Numbered from the stretch's first letter, positions 42,465 to 53,650 are shown. The stretch: 64,000 nt of DNA from Ctenosaura bakeri (GCA_948474755.1 CAOLHI010001810.1:1-64000), one strand, 5' to 3'. Notes: a model not told the origin generated them from the sequence alone. Numbers and translations are program-made.

Positions 42465-42655
42465 GCTATAAGTTGAAGCCAACTTGGTGGTGATTAAAGA
42501 CAACAACATTATATAACATCAGAAGATAAAGATGACTTGAGAATAATTCTCATGACCCCACAACAGTCAAGAATTATTCTCAAGTCATCTTTATCTTCTG
42601 ATGATATATAATGCTGTTGTCTTTAATCACCACCAAGTTGGCTTCAACTTATAGC
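42465..42655. repeat. Long inverted repeat (fold-back)
   Basis: Arms 42465-42550 and 42570-42655 are 86 bp each and differ at only about two positions, with a 19-base spacer. Each arm holds the BovB 3' end (AAGTTGAAGCCAACTTGG on the left) plus about 45 bp of non-BovB flank ending AGATGACTTGAGAATAATTC. As the flank is copied too, this is an inverted duplication and not two insertions. Confidence 0.9.
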
Positions 42656-42895
42656 AACCCTATGAATGACAGACCACCAGGGTACCCTTGTATTAACAAC
42701 TCTACAATGGTCTTGCAAATTGAGGATCGTAACTTTGTTAACTGAGTCAATCCATCTGTGATACGGTCTTCCTCTTTTCCTACCACCTTCCATTTTACAG
42801 AGCATTCTAATCTTTTCCAATGAGTCATGTCATCTAATGGTATTCTCAAAGTACAACAGTCCCTCAGTTTATTCATGTTGGCTTCTAAGAAAAGT
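42605..42895 (-). mobile_element. BovB (RTE) LINE 3' end
   Basis: Minus-strand frame 42876-42649 reads MNKLRDCCTLRIPLDDMTHW, KRLECSVKWKVVGKEEDR and ITDGLTQLTKLRSSI, a decayed BovB C-terminus. The plus-strand tail (TTGGCTTCAACTTATAGCAA, CCCTATGAATG) is the complement of the BovB 3' end. Confidence 0.8.
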
Positions 42896-42997
42896 TTTGG
42901 GCTTCCTTTGCTCAGATCCTAAGATTTCATAGGATATTGCCATGGTAGCTAAAGTGGAATCACAATGCTTTAACTATGCAGTGTGAAAGGGCCCCAG
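42896..42997 (+). mobile_element. Right half of palindromic GGCC MITE (variant)
   Basis: ATTTCATAGGATATTGCCAT, AGCTAAAGTGGAATCACAAT and the end GCAGTGTGAAAGGGCCC match the right arm of the variant type at 49734-49964. Confidence 0.6.
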
Positions 42998-43137
42998 GCA
43001 TCAGAATTATTCAGTTTCAAAATGTTGATGTCTTTCCCCAGTGGATGAGAGGCTATCTTCCTCAGCACATTTTCTATTATTCATTTATTTCTCATTTTCT
43101 TGCTAGCTAGTTCCATTTCATCATTTAGTAAAACATG

Positions 43138-43334
43138 TTGCTTTTGCTGTGTGCCTTCAAGTTGATTCCCAATTATAGTGATTCAAGGCAAACCCATCAC
43201 AGGGTTTTCTGGGGCTGAGAATGTGGGATGTGCTCAAGGTCACCCAATGGATTTTCATGGCTGAGCAGGAAATCAAACCCTGGTCTCCAGGGTCATAGTC
43301 CAATGCTCAAACCACTACACCATGTTGGCTCTTA
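43138..43334 (-). mobile_element. Sauria SINE, short form
   Basis: On the plus strand GTGTGCCTTCAAGTTGATTC, CAGGGTTTTCTGGGGCTGAG, CTCAAGGTCACCCAATGGA, AAACCCTGGTCTCCAGGG and AACCACTACACCATGTTGGC; a complete minus-strand copy. Confidence 0.9.
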
Positions 43335-44638
43335 ATAAAACATATGCCCTAGGCTTTAAAGAAAAACAATGATGGCTCTCAACTGCTAAAATTAAAAAAA
43401 AACACTTCTTAAATCCTACTTCAATTTTAACAACAAAACTGATGCCCAAAGAGAAATTATAGTTTTTAAGAGCTTTTTTGGTACTTAACAGCAAAAAGTA
43501 AATTAATTAATGGGCTCCAAAAGTTACTGCTTCTTGTAATGCAAATACTCTGTTAAAAAAGAGGAAGACAAATAAAACTAGGTACTGTTAATAATTCTGA
43601 GTATTCAAACTTCATTTAAAGGGCTGTGCCTGCTAGCTATTGGAACCAACTTATAAATATACAGTTTAAGCAAAAAAGGAGAGGGAGGAAGGGGAAGAAA
43701 AAAACATTTAGAAAAATCCACAGCAAAAAGCACAATAAAAACAGACATTTGGTTTCCACTCCTGCTAGTTTCAACCATATAATTATTGCTTTAAAATTCC
43801 TCTGCATTCTGTGACAGTGCCATTTATTTCAGTTTGTCAATGTTCCCTGTAAAAAAAATCATTCAAATAGAAATGAAGTACCAGTAATCAAAGGCCTGTT
43901 TATTGTTTCTTCAAATCAAGGAGTCCTCCATTCTGTTTCTTCTTATTCACTATAGACTTTTTAGAGAGTTTGCAGAGATGTGAAAGGAGGGTGGGAGGGA
44001 GAGGTTACAAATTGTTTCCAGATGTGAGAATTTAATCCAGGCAGCTCAGGTTTATTTAGAGCTGAGATCCTCCTAGCTCCAATTTGCTTGCACTACTTAA
44101 GACTTCTATTTTAATTTTAACACACACATCACTCCAGCACTATCATATATGGATACAGCTGAATTTAAGGATTTTAGGGGGGGGACAAGGTGTGAAACAC
44201 TGAATTCAGTAAAATGAATGAGAGTTAAAATTATGAACAAAACTGCACAGAACGTTCCAACAGACTGACATTCCCTAGTACCACGTAGTTTAATATAATC
44301 AGTAACCCATGGCTTTAGCAGGGTGGAAACCACTTCCCACCACTGTGGAGTCAATTGCTACTTTTCCCTCTGTTCAAATCATGGCTATGGCATTTGGTAT
44401 GTTTCCTTAGATACCTCCTCTAAAATTCAGACTAAATCCTGGAACAAATTAACTCATTCACTGTCATGAAAGCCACCAGCTGTCTCTGCCTGCCGCATCC
44501 TCAAATCTGGCAATTTCTCTCCTTGTGCTAGTAGAGTCCTCCAACAGACAAACAAGTTCCACCCTGTTGATCAACCACCAATACAACAAATGCAAAGGGC
44601 AAGGGAAAGTATTAGAAACAAAAATGTGTTTTTTCATA
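43335..44638. other. No recognised feature
   Basis: About 1.3 kb of A/T-rich sequence with no supported gene or repeat. Confidence 0.4.
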
Positions 44639-44639
44639 T

Positions 44640-45170
44640 TTCTTGTGAAAAGAAGGCCACAATCCAAAGGCCACAATTTAAAGTGCTGGTGATGACCTTT
44701 AAAGCTCTACACGGCTCAGGTTATTTGAAAGACCATGTCTTCCCCTATGAGCCTGTCCTGATGTTGAGATCTGCTGGAGAGGCCCTTCTTTCTGTCCGAC
44801 CACCTTCACAGGTGCATTTGGTGGGAACATGAGAGAGGGCCTTCTCAGTGTCTGACCCCAGGCTCTGGGACTCCCTGTCCAAAGAGGTTAGACTGGCACC
44901 CTCCCTGCCTATCTTCAGGAAACAGTTAAAGACATTCCTATTCCAGCAGGCATTTAATATGTAATCTCTATATAAAATGGTGCTGGTTATTTTAATTGCT
45001 ATTTAATTGCTTTTTGTATGCTGTTTTAATATGTATTTTAATATTGTTTTAATTGTTACTGATGTTTAATCTGTGTTTTAACTTTTGTATATTGCAGTTT
45101 TTAATTGTGCTTTTTTATGTTTGTAAGCCGCTTTGAGTCCCCCTGGGGAGAAAGGCGAGATAGAAATAAA
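44640..45170 (+). mobile_element. L2-like LINE 3' end
   Basis: Coding part: TTTAAAGTGCTGGTGATGAC, AAAGCTCTACACGGCTCAGG, GGAGAGGCCCTTCTTTCTGT, GGGACTCCCTGTCCAAAGAG and the 3' part TTTGTAAGCCGCTTTGAGTC, CCCTGGGGAGAAAGGCGAGA with final AATAAAGATC. It is the best-preserved L2-clade 3' end in the window and serves as reference for the others. It is 5' truncated with no intact frame. Confidence 0.85.
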
Positions 45171-45171
45171 G

Positions 45172-45210
<39 letters not shown>
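45172..45210. repeat. (ATC)n microsatellite at LINE tail
   Basis: About 13 ATC units directly after the L2-like 3' end, probably grown from the LINE's own terminal repeat. Confidence 0.95.
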
Positions 45211-45213
<3 letters not shown>

Positions 45214-45530
45214 TGCAAAATTAGGCTATATTTAGCTTTAGCAAGCTTACTGCATCATTTGCTTTCTTATTTACAACTGAATATGGGATGATGAAGTTAA
45301 AACTGCTGGGACATTATCACACCAGCCTATTGTCTCGCAGCAATGCTGTTATTTAAGAAAACAAACACACATCGGTTTCTCTGGTTTGAGAAATGACAAA
45401 TACAGACAAGCAACCCATATTTGTTATACTTTCTTATAAAATGCCTATTGATGTGGTGGTGTAGGGAGAGCTGTAGTGGCACTAGCAGAGAAAATCTATT
45501 TCAGTGATGCATCAGTCCATTTAAGACATA
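45211..45530. other. No recognised feature
   Basis: About 320 bp; no gene or repeat recognised. Confidence 0.4.
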
Positions 45531-45534
45531 GATG

Positions 45535-45815
45535 GAGAAAGCGCAACCCATGGACCATATGCAGCCCCTGAAGACTCCCTAAAAATCCATGAAGATGCCA
45601 GTCCCTCCCCCCCAAATTTGAAAGATTTTTAACTGTAAAAAAAACCCTCAAATACATGAAAAAGCCACTCAAATTGTCTCAAAACCTGGTAGATCAAATC
45701 CCTTTGCTCTCTACTACCCCTTCATCCCCACACAAAACTGTGGAAATTGTCCATATTTCAACTGGCTCCCAGAATCAGAAGTGGCCTCATCCCCTTTGTG
45801 GTGGCAGACCCTTGA
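45535..45815 (+). repeat. Dispersed repeat family B (copy 3)
   Basis: GGACCATATGCAGCCCCTGA, AGACTCCCTAAAAATCC and CAGTCCCTCCCCCCCAAATT share layout with 24660-24905 and 36630-36890. Class unknown. Confidence 0.4.
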
Positions 45816-45939
45816 TTTAGATATTCACCCCTTGCGTATGAAGTGTATATGATGATACTGATCACAACTCACTTCCAGAGGGAAACAGTGGTTCTTGTTC
45901 TAAGATGACAGTTCTAAGATGATTATGCCTCATGGAGTG

Positions 45940-46500
45940 CAGAGTAATGTGTTGGCAATGCTGAGACCTCAGTGTGGCCCTGTATCCAACAGCCTCTGTT
46001 GAATCCCATCTCTATCAGTGTGGTGTTTCTGCTCAAAGCAGAATCGGTGGGAAAGACATTGAAGAAATGAAACCAGTCCAAGTGGAACCAAGATGCAGCC
46101 TCTCACCACAGCACTGGTCCACTTTATATGTGACCAATGGCTTAGGTCCAGACTCTCTGAAAAAGCATACTTCTCTACATGAACCTGCCCAAGGTTTAAG
46201 ATCCTTGGAAGAAGGCTTTCTCTTGATTTTACCACCTTCACAGGTACTTTTAGCAAAGACCCAGGAGAAAGCCTTCTCAGTGGCTGCTCCCATGCTGTCA
46301 TGTCTGCCATGGGAGACTAGACTAGCCCCCTCCCTGCTCTCATTCTTCTGTCTGGTAAAGAGCTTTTCATTTAAACAGGCATTTGACTATTAAGTGGTTA
46401 TGCAGAAAGGTCTTTAATGAGAAGTATGTGCTGCAATTTTGTTGGTATTTTCATGTTTTTAAATGATTTCAAATGATTTTTCAATTATTTTGTTTTGTTT
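45940..46500 (+). mobile_element. L2-like LINE C-terminal remnant
   Basis: ACCCAGGAGAAAGCCTTCTC, AGTGGCTGCTCCCATGCTG and GAGACTAGACTAGCCCCCTC align by eye with the L2 segment 44800-44910. Frames at 45974-46393 and its antisense are LINE-derived, not host genes. Confidence 0.75.
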
Positions 46501-46508
46501 TAGAAGTA

Positions 46509-46690
46509 CAGTCAGCCCTCTGCATTTGTGGGTTTGACTTTCATGGGTTTGATTATTTGTCAGTTTCTCCAACCCCTGCCCACCTAAGGCACTTATTTCT
46601 GGGAGAATCTTCCCTTTCAGTGGCTCTAATCAGACTGTGCAGCCCTTTTAAAACCCACTTCTGGTCCACCTCCTTTTAAAGGAGAGGGAA
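46509..46690 (+). mobile_element. pogo/Tigger-like transposon, left end
   Basis: CAGTCAGCCCTCTGCATTTG, TGGGTTTGACTTTCATGGGT and TTGATTATTTG follow a TA (46507-46508). This matches the CAGTCGGCCCTCCRYATYYG terminus of pogo/Tigger-type Tc1/mariner elements. The right end is not found; L1 sequence follows. Confidence 0.65.
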
Positions 46691-46699
46691 AGCTTCTGA

Positions 46700-48140
46700 T
46701 GGAGGAAAAAAACTGGATTTAACACGGTTAAGAAACTTAAATATTTAGGAGTTACTTTTGAAAATCAAATCTCAAAATTGTTTCAGAATAACTATGTTAA
46801 GACATGGAGTGAGATCAAGCAAGACTTACAGAGATGATTCAAATTGAACCTTTCATTACTAGACAGGATATCAACGATGAAAATGAATGTTTTACCAAAA
46901 ATATTGTTTTTGTTTCTGACAGTGCCATTTTGAATAATGGCTTACTTTCAAGCAGTGAAAAAGGACATTTTTAAATTTGTCTGGCAGGGAAAAAGACCAA
47001 GAGTAAGATTTAAGGTTCTACAAAATTCCAAACAAAGAAGTGGAGTTGGGCTTTGGAGCAGGTTTGAAACTGTATTTTTATGCCTCTTCTACGGTATGGT
47101 TGATAGATTGGATTACTCTGAAAAAGGAGAGACATTCACAATTGGAGGACTTTGATTTAAGATTTGGATGGCATGCTCACATACAATATGATATACTTAG
47201 AGCAAATGTTGTTAATAGTAATCGTTATATTAGGCATGTATTTGGAACAAATACAAAATGGAACATTGTGCTAAAATGCCTTAATAGACTTCGCCACATG
47301 AAACTTTATTTAAAAAGTAAATAATTGTTAAAGATACATTATGAACATATTGGGATTTTATAGTGGTAGATAAAGGACAATTTTGAATGAAAACAAATGA
47401 GGAAGGATATTAAATTAGATGGCACATTTTTAAAATGATAATAACCTGTTTGGTTTTGAAATTTCTAAATCAGAATTTGAGGAAATATTATGTAAGGATG
47501 ATGAACATTTGATGGCTAAAGTTAATGTTGAAAATAGTGATGGAAGATGAACAAGTTAAAGACTGCATGATTAAATGGGCATAAAATGTGTGTCATAACA
47601 TTCAGATGGAACAATGGGGAAAGATGTGAACAAAAAAATTCAGTTATGCTTTCAGATAAAATTTGTATAAGATGATGTACGGGTGGTACTTAATGCCAGA
47701 AAGATTGTCTAAAATATATACTGAATCTTCAAATATTTATTGGAAATGTATACAGAAAGAAGGGACTTTTTTCACATGTGATGGATTTGTGAAAAGGCCA
47801 AGAAGTTTTGGGAGCTGATAAATCAACTGATAACAGATATTATGAAGACAAAAATTCAACTGAAATTGGAGTCATTCTTATCGGGACTGACAGATGATCA
47901 GATATATAAGAATCTCAGAAGAATTCTACAATATATGATTACAGCAAGCCACAGTACTTTGTGCTAAAAGATGGAAAGATCCAGCTATTCCATCTCAAAA
48001 GGACTGGATGATATAATTGCTTGATATGGCAGAGATGGATAAACTGATTATTTTGATTAAAGAAGGCAGACTGAGAAAAATTAAGGAAGACTGGGAGAAG
48101 GTCATGGTGTATTTAAGAGGTTGTTCGGGAGCTTTTCAAT
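46700..48140 (+). mobile_element. L1 LINE ORF2 remnant, decayed
   Basis: KKLKYLGVTFENQISKLF, ISTMKMNVLPKILFLF, then MAYFQAVKKDIFKFVWQGKR (frame 46937-47155), and a late Cys-box remnant (WKCIQKEGTFFTCD, about 47735). These are the post-catalytic part of L1 ORF2 up to the Cys/His box. There are many stops and shifts. It has the same orientation as the L1 at 38968-40370 but is older in appearance. Confidence 0.88.
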
Positions 48141-48598
48141 GTTAGGATTTGAATATTAATAGCATGCGTTTATATTTGTACAAGTATAAAATTATATAAT
48201 CCTATTTAGTTATACATTATCATTTAATCCTGGGGATGTTTGTTTAGTAGTTCATAAAAATAATCATTCTCTGGGGGCTGAAAGTCATGTGTATACCCTT
48301 TCAAACTCCCTTGTTTTTAGTTTTAGTTTGTCTCTTTTAAATTAGGTAGATTATTGTTTGTTCTCAGGTAGTTTTGGTCTGTTTGTTTGTTCTTTCCTAT
48401 CTGTTGGTTTAAGTAAGTAAATTAGTTATGGAGAGAGAGAGAGGTACATATCTCATCTTTGTTTTTGTTTCTGTTTTTCCCTAGATACTTGATGAGAGGC
48501 ATCCTCATCTTCCCACCCCCAATTTGTGCACAGAAATACTTATCCTTTGCCATAATATATAAGGATGTATCTCTTCTCTGTGATCCACATGTGTCATC
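48141..48598. other. Possible L1 3' untranslated region
   Basis: T-rich sequence following the L1 remnant, with GAGAGAGAGAGAG at 48433-48445. No clear tail or target duplication. Confidence 0.35.
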
Positions 48599-48599
48599 T

Positions 48600-49110
48600 G
48601 GGTGATAGGACTCCTGCGAATTCTCTGGCAGGCAAGGTTGTAATTGAATATTTAGACAAACTAGTCTGCATTCTCCTGTGGTCCAGCGAGCATTTATTTT
48701 GCTGAAGACCTGAAGAGATTTTTAATGCAACAAACAAGGAAAAAAAATGCCTCCAGTGCTACAAAGCAAACAGTTCTAAATGTAGCTGCAGAAAGATTTT
48801 TGGGTGATCATAAACTTCCCAGTTATGATAGAAATACGGCTTTAGAGATATCTGGAATATAGAAGCCTTGAAGATCCCTAAAGGCACATTAAATTCCAAG
48901 TCTCTCTCCAGCTATGGGGGGGAAATCGATAATATTCTAGTTTATGAAGGACAGGGCGATTAATGAAACAGAAAATGAATCACTTCTTTTATTCACTTTG
49001 CCTGCAATCCTGTGCACAGCTCAGATGCTTGAATCTCTCTGAAGGCACTGGGAATTTAAAAGCCAAAGCATGGAGCCATAGATTACTTTATATCATTTGA
49101 TTAAAAGAAA
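48600..49110. promoter_or_regulatory. Candidate conserved non-coding element
   Basis: GGTTGTAATTGAATATTTAG, GCGAGCATTTATTTTGCTGA, GGGGGAAATCGATAATATTC and GGGCGATTAATGAAACAGAA in non-repetitive sequence, with ATCGATAAT and GATTAATG homeodomain-like cores. Called by composition only. Confidence 0.35.
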
Positions 49111-49730
49111 GAGATTTCACAATGATTTCGTCTGATTGCAGCTCACAACACTCATCATCACCAATTGTCAGAACCTGTAGGAGATTTCTGTGTTGCTTGC
49201 CCTACAGAGAAAATAATAAACTAAAATTTGGAGCTGAACCATTCAAGTGGTACGATAACATTTCACTTGATGATAGCAGAAAATTGGACTCCACATCAGT
49301 GTACAGTTTGATGGCTGTGCCAAGTATAACTGCTAGTTTTAAAATGATACCCTCAATACTTACCTGGGTAAAATATATTGTGCTGGGACAAGAAGTCCAT
49401 CTCAGACATTGGTGGTGGTTGTGGCTTCTGTATCAGTGGAATCAGTCTGCATTTCAATCTGCACTTTAAAGGAGCTAACCAGGATTCTGAATCTATTTTG
49501 AGAATAGCATTCATCCCCCTTGGAGACCTTATTTAAATCCGGACTAAAATATGGATAGATACTAGTCTTTTCAATTAGGTTTTTAAGTTGAATACCTTAA
49601 GTTCTTTGGAAATTCCTTGGAAGCAGCTACTGAGTCTACTTTTCTAAGAAAAATATCCCAAAATTCTAAGGAATATGTGTGATATCCTAGACATCAAGCC
49701 CTAGTGTTTGACTGCCCCAGCCTTTGTCAA
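49111..49730. other. No recognised feature
   Basis: A 115-codon frame at 49122-49469 shows no recognisable domain, signal or splice context. Not called. Confidence 0.4.
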
Positions 49731-49733
49731 CCT

Positions 49734-49964
49734 GGGTCCCATTCACACTACAGACTTATAGCACTATTATTCCACTTTAACTTCCATAATTCTATGCTAT
49801 GGAATCCTGGAGTTCGCAGTTTAGGAAGAGTAATTTAGAATTCTCAGCCTGAGAGCTCTTATAGTGCCTCTGCTCAAATGAGAAATTCTGGGATTCCATT
49901 GGATGCAACAATGGCAGTTAAAGTGGAATAATAATGCCATAATTCTGTAGTGTGAATGGGTCCC
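49734..49964. mobile_element. Palindromic MITE, GGGTCCC variant
   Basis: Left GGGTCCCATTCACACTACAG and right CTGTAGTGTGAATGGGTCCC form a 20-bp terminal inverted repeat with one mismatch. The arms share CTATGGAATCCTGGAGTT or its degenerate complement with the GGCC MITEs, so this is a sister family. The flanks (ACCT before and after) may be a 3- or 4-bp duplication; the exact end is ambiguous. Confidence 0.8.
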
Positions 49965-49979
49965 ACCTGCTTGGAAGAG

Positions 49980-50115
49980 TCCCTTTTTTTTCTTTTTTTG
50001 GATTACATCTTCCAGGCAGCACAATCACTTGCCACGGTGGCTGGGGAATTCTGAAACTCATAGTCAGAGACATCATTCTTCCAAGCTCCCAGTATTCTAG
50101 ACTAGGGCTCCCAGA
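49980..50115. repeat. TCCCAGAAT-type palindromic repeat, decayed
   Basis: TGGATTACATCTTCCAGGCA on one side and GGGGAATTCTGAAACTCATA, GTCAGAG on the other, followed by a second right-end word GACTAGGGCTCCCAGAATCC. Confidence 0.35.
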
Positions 50116-50279
50116 ATCCGCCAGATTTCTTAAACAGATTTTAGATCCTTACTGGGCAGATATGCTGCACCAGTAGAGATGAGGTTTGATAAAATTGGCT
50201 GTATCCGTAAACGAATATTAGGAGTTGCAGGCCAGCATTTCTAGAGGGAATGAGAAGTGTGTTGGTTTATATTCTCAAG

Positions 50280-50800
50280 CCATAATTACATAAAACCTTA
50301 TTATTTCATAGTATTTTCCCATTCCTAATTATATTTACAGTGTCTCATATTTTTTGTAATGTATTTGTTCCATTTCTAAAATGTCATAATACCAAATAAA
50401 TGCAGTTGCACTAAACTTGCATGGGGTTCACATATAACCATATAGTCCCATAATCATCAGCAAAAAGAATACGTTAAAATTGAATGAATTAAATACAACT
50501 GTGATTTTAAATCCTTCTTGATTTTAGCATCGTTCTTCTGCAAGAATGCAAAACATACTTTCTGGATTAATTTTATCATATTTATTTCCCAGGAGAAAGA
50601 TAGTCTTTTTCTATATAGAAATTTTTAAATTACGGAGCACATTTGCTTATACCATGGTATTCAAATGAAAACTGTACAGATAATGGAGAATCTCAATTAT
50701 ACCAAGTGAATAAAGCAATAAGATGTACAATTTGTCAAGAGATATATGTATATTGTACAAAATGGCACTATAATGAAAAGTCATATACAAATACATAAAG
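50280..50800. other. A/T-rich block, weak conserved-element candidate
   Basis: CCATAATTACATAAAACC, CCTAATTATATTTACAGTG and TGGATTAATTTTATCATATT in non-repetitive sequence. No coding frame. Confidence 0.25.
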
Positions 50801-50864
50801 TGGCATCCTATTGCCAAATTATGCATACAAAAGTGATACTATCAACATCTTCTTATGCATCTAT

Positions 50865-50940
50865 ACTTAAAAGTAAGTCCAACTGAGCTTAATGAGGCTT
50901 ACTTTCTGGTAATTAGGTAGTAGGATTACAGCCTTAAAAA
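50865..50940. repeat. AAGTAAGTCC-type dispersed repeat fragment
   Basis: AAAAGTAAGTCCAACTGAGC, TTAATGAGGCTTACTTTCTG and GTAGGATTACAGCCTT match a short repeat common in reptiles (AAGTAAGTCCCACTGAATTCAATGGGGCTTACT...GATTGCAGCC). Confidence 0.4.
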
Positions 50941-50984
50941 AAATCATGGGGCCCTACAGAGTTGATACATGCCAGGGGTGAACA

Positions 50985-51105
50985 ATTGTATTCCCACAGT
51001 TGGTGCTAAACTGCAGTTCTCATAATATCTCTCTATTGGCTATGCCACTGAAGTAAACTATAGTTGTCATCTGAAAACATCTGGAGAGCCACAGGTGCCC
51101 ACTTC
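50985..51105. repeat. CTGGAGAGCCACAGG-type repeat
   Basis: ACTGCAGTTCTCATAATATC, AACTATAGTTGTCATCTGAA and AACATCTGGAGAGCCACAGG: the reptile repeat AACTACAACTCCCAT...ATGGGAGTTGTAGTCCAAAACATCTGGAGGGCCAC, decayed. Confidence 0.4.
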
Positions 51106-51279
51106 TGTTTTAAAGTAGATGTGCACAAAAAAGCCTACCTAGCATTAACTTCCGCTAGGGCTTCAGCCCTCTTCCCACATCATGACCATGATGGGGATTG
51201 CCTCATTGAAATGAAATCTCTGTAAATATTATTATTACAGTCTATTATTATTACAGGCAAAAACAAATAGCTAGTATTT

Positions 51280-51600
51280 TTATCCTTGCTGCAAGAATTT
51301 TGTCAACAACTGCAGTTTTGTCAACAACTGCAATTTTTGAAGGCTATTTGCAATTTTGTGCAAAAAGAAGTACTTTTTTGTACACATAAGAAATGATATC
51401 TGTCATGCAGGAAACTTGTTCTCTGAACAGAAATGTTATTTTCTGCACAGAAAATGTTGTTTTCTGCTGGTGAAATATGTCTTCCACACAGAAAATATCA
51501 TTTCTGCATAGAAAATTCCAGTTTTTACAGACACAAAACACTGCAAACATTTTCCACATAGAAAAGTCTCAAACTGTGAAGATTTTCATTCTTCCAGGAT
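51280..51600 (-). repeat. Degenerate ~20-bp TTTTCTGCACAGAAAA tandem repeat (copy 2)
   Basis: Between 51415 and 51560 successive units begin CAGAAATG, CAGAAAATG, GTGAAATATG, CAGAAAATATC, TAGAAAATTCC, with a spacing of about 19-22 bp, many ending in TTTCTGCA or TTCCACA. Each unit is nearly self-complementary. CTGCAGTTTTGTCAACAACT near 51310 is itself duplicated. Related in inverted orientation to 25870-26190. Class unknown. Confidence 0.6.
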
Positions 51601-52790
51601 TCTCCTTCTCAGTGCTTCCATATGCTTGAGAAACCTATTTTTCAGCTATTTTCAAATGTTATTCCATATATAGTGCAGAAGTATGTGACATCACCAGCCC
51701 ATTAGAAATCCAGCTGTGTGTGTGTAGAATAGGATTCCTGGAGAGAATCAGCACAAGCAGCTTTTCACCCTTCCAAGGCTTCCACACCTCTCATTGCATA
51801 AGGCAACCATATTTAGATGCACATTGTTCTTTCAACATGTATCTTTTCAGACTGGAACACATTAGGCTAGTGTTTTTAACATACAGTGCTGTAATATTTG
51901 TTATTTTTATAGCCCTCATCGTTCTGGGATTTGACATAGTACTTTTTGGAGAAGACTCATTTGTTACACCAAGTTTTGAGTTTTTCTTTAGTGCTGTGTT
52001 GCTGTGGGGTTTCCTTGTACAGCAACATTGTAGCAATGATGAGTTGACTAAAGAAAAAAGAGGACTAATTTTTATTTTTAAAAACACTGGCAGAAGGTTA
52101 CATACATCTGAGCGATCATATGTCATCGTGGCCCTCAGTTAAAAGAGTCGATAGAGGAGTCAGAGCTTTTCCTAGCTGAAACTTTTTAAAACTACTGCTG
52201 AATTTCTGGTTGTATTTTCACATATTCCTGTTCTCTGATAACTTTTGACTAGTTAATGATTTCTACAAAACACAGCCATCCTTCATTTTAGCACTTAGCT
52301 CGATACAAATAAATGCATCTAATTTCTTCACTATATCGTTCTCCCAGGGTAACCAATTGTGGATTGGATATCACTGGAAATCAGCATACACATTTCTTTT
52401 AACAGGAACAGACCATTAATTAGAAAATCTTTCATTTGAATTTTGCCTTCATCCTGTTACCTGAATTTGTGCATAAACACATTGTGAAGAGGGAAAAGAA
52501 TGTGTCAGTGCAAGGTGGAAATATATTTATCTACCAGGGTTTCTGATCTAATGATAATGATACTGTTTATCATGTTAATGGTTTGCCTTCTACTCTAACA
52601 TCATTTCTTCTCATTGACTTTTCTGCTGGGGTAGAGGAGAGGGGAGACTTGCGTATATTTAGACACACAATCTTGATGTTGGACAAAAATGTGTTTTGAA
52701 TTCACCTGGGTCTTAAAGAAAAAGCATATGATACAAATAAAATGGGTGAGTTTGTGTGTGTGGTTCACTTCCAGACTCATCAGTGGGAGC
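51601..52790. other. No recognised feature
   Basis: About 1.2 kb. The 140-codon frame at 51720-52142 includes a hydrophobic run but no family resemblance, and the other strand is also open over the same region (111 codons), so it is not called. Confidence 0.4.
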
Positions 52791-52798
52791 CTGGCTAG

Positions 52799-53646
52799 TG
52801 TTACCCTGAGAATTTGGGGGTCTCATGAGGGGCACCCGGGTTGCCAATTAAAAGACCAAATTTGGGGAAAATTAGCCTGAACACTGTTTGGTTAGCAAGA
52901 GGCAGGGTAACGTTGCGAGATCTTTCATCCTATATATATGGCTTCAGGTCAGAAAGCAAGCCAACAAGGTTTAAATAAACAAATAGAAACTTTATTAAAC
53001 AGAAACAGCACAACAAGCAGCACGCACACTAACTCCTAACTTATAGAATGGGAAATAGACACAGAGGGAAAACGGGTGATACGACACCTGGTCGCGTTGT
53101 CCTGAAGAGACTGGAGCAGAAGAAGATGGGCTCAGCGTGGTTGCTGAGGGGAACTCCTGAACAAAGCGGCAGCAGGACGGGATGGATGTTCAAGGGGAAC
53201 CAACGAGGTCTCAAAATGAGGACCTTATATAGGGTGGAACGTGCCTGTTGGCTATGGCAAACCAGATAGGAACAAAGGGGTTTTGGCGCTAGACAAAAGG
53301 ATTTGATGAGGTCAGTGTTAGCATGATGGGATTTGCATTGAAAGACAATAGAGTGGCCGATAGGTTGATGACCCTCTGAAAAGGTATGACTTGGCGGGAA
53401 GCCACGCCGCTATTGTGGAGTATGGGTATGGGAGTTCCCTAAAGCTACGTGAGGCTTGGGAATTGCTGACTTGAATGGAGAATGGAATGTGAGCTATTAA
53501 TCAGCCGCAGCCAGTATGTGCTTATACGGAAAACAACCCGAACACGTGCAGCGAGGCAACGGAGAGGGGTCTAGCAAAGGCCAAATTAAATGATATCAAA
53601 ATGATATCTGGGAGCCCCCATCTGGGGTATCATAGCCGGCATAACA
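52799..53646 (-). mobile_element. Solo LTR, family A (endogenous retrovirus-like)
   Basis: On the minus strand it starts TGTTATGCCGG and ends CTCAGGGTAACA. CTAG flanks both sides (52795-52798, 53647-53650). A TATA box (CCTATATAAG on the minus strand, about 53223-53232) and a polyadenylation signal (AATAAA at 52991-52996) have the same spacing as in the copy at 15922-16797, and the shared words ACCTGGTCGCGTTGTCC/ACCAGGTGTCGTATTACCC align. It is 848 bp long, with no internal retroviral sequence. Divergence suggests insertion at a different time from the first copy. Confidence 0.8.
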
Positions 53647-53650
53647 CTAG

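Noticed and set aside
51720..52142. 140-codon frame with hydrophobic segments that could be a membrane protein
   Set aside because: No family resemblance, no promoter or splice context, and an open antisense frame over the same bases.
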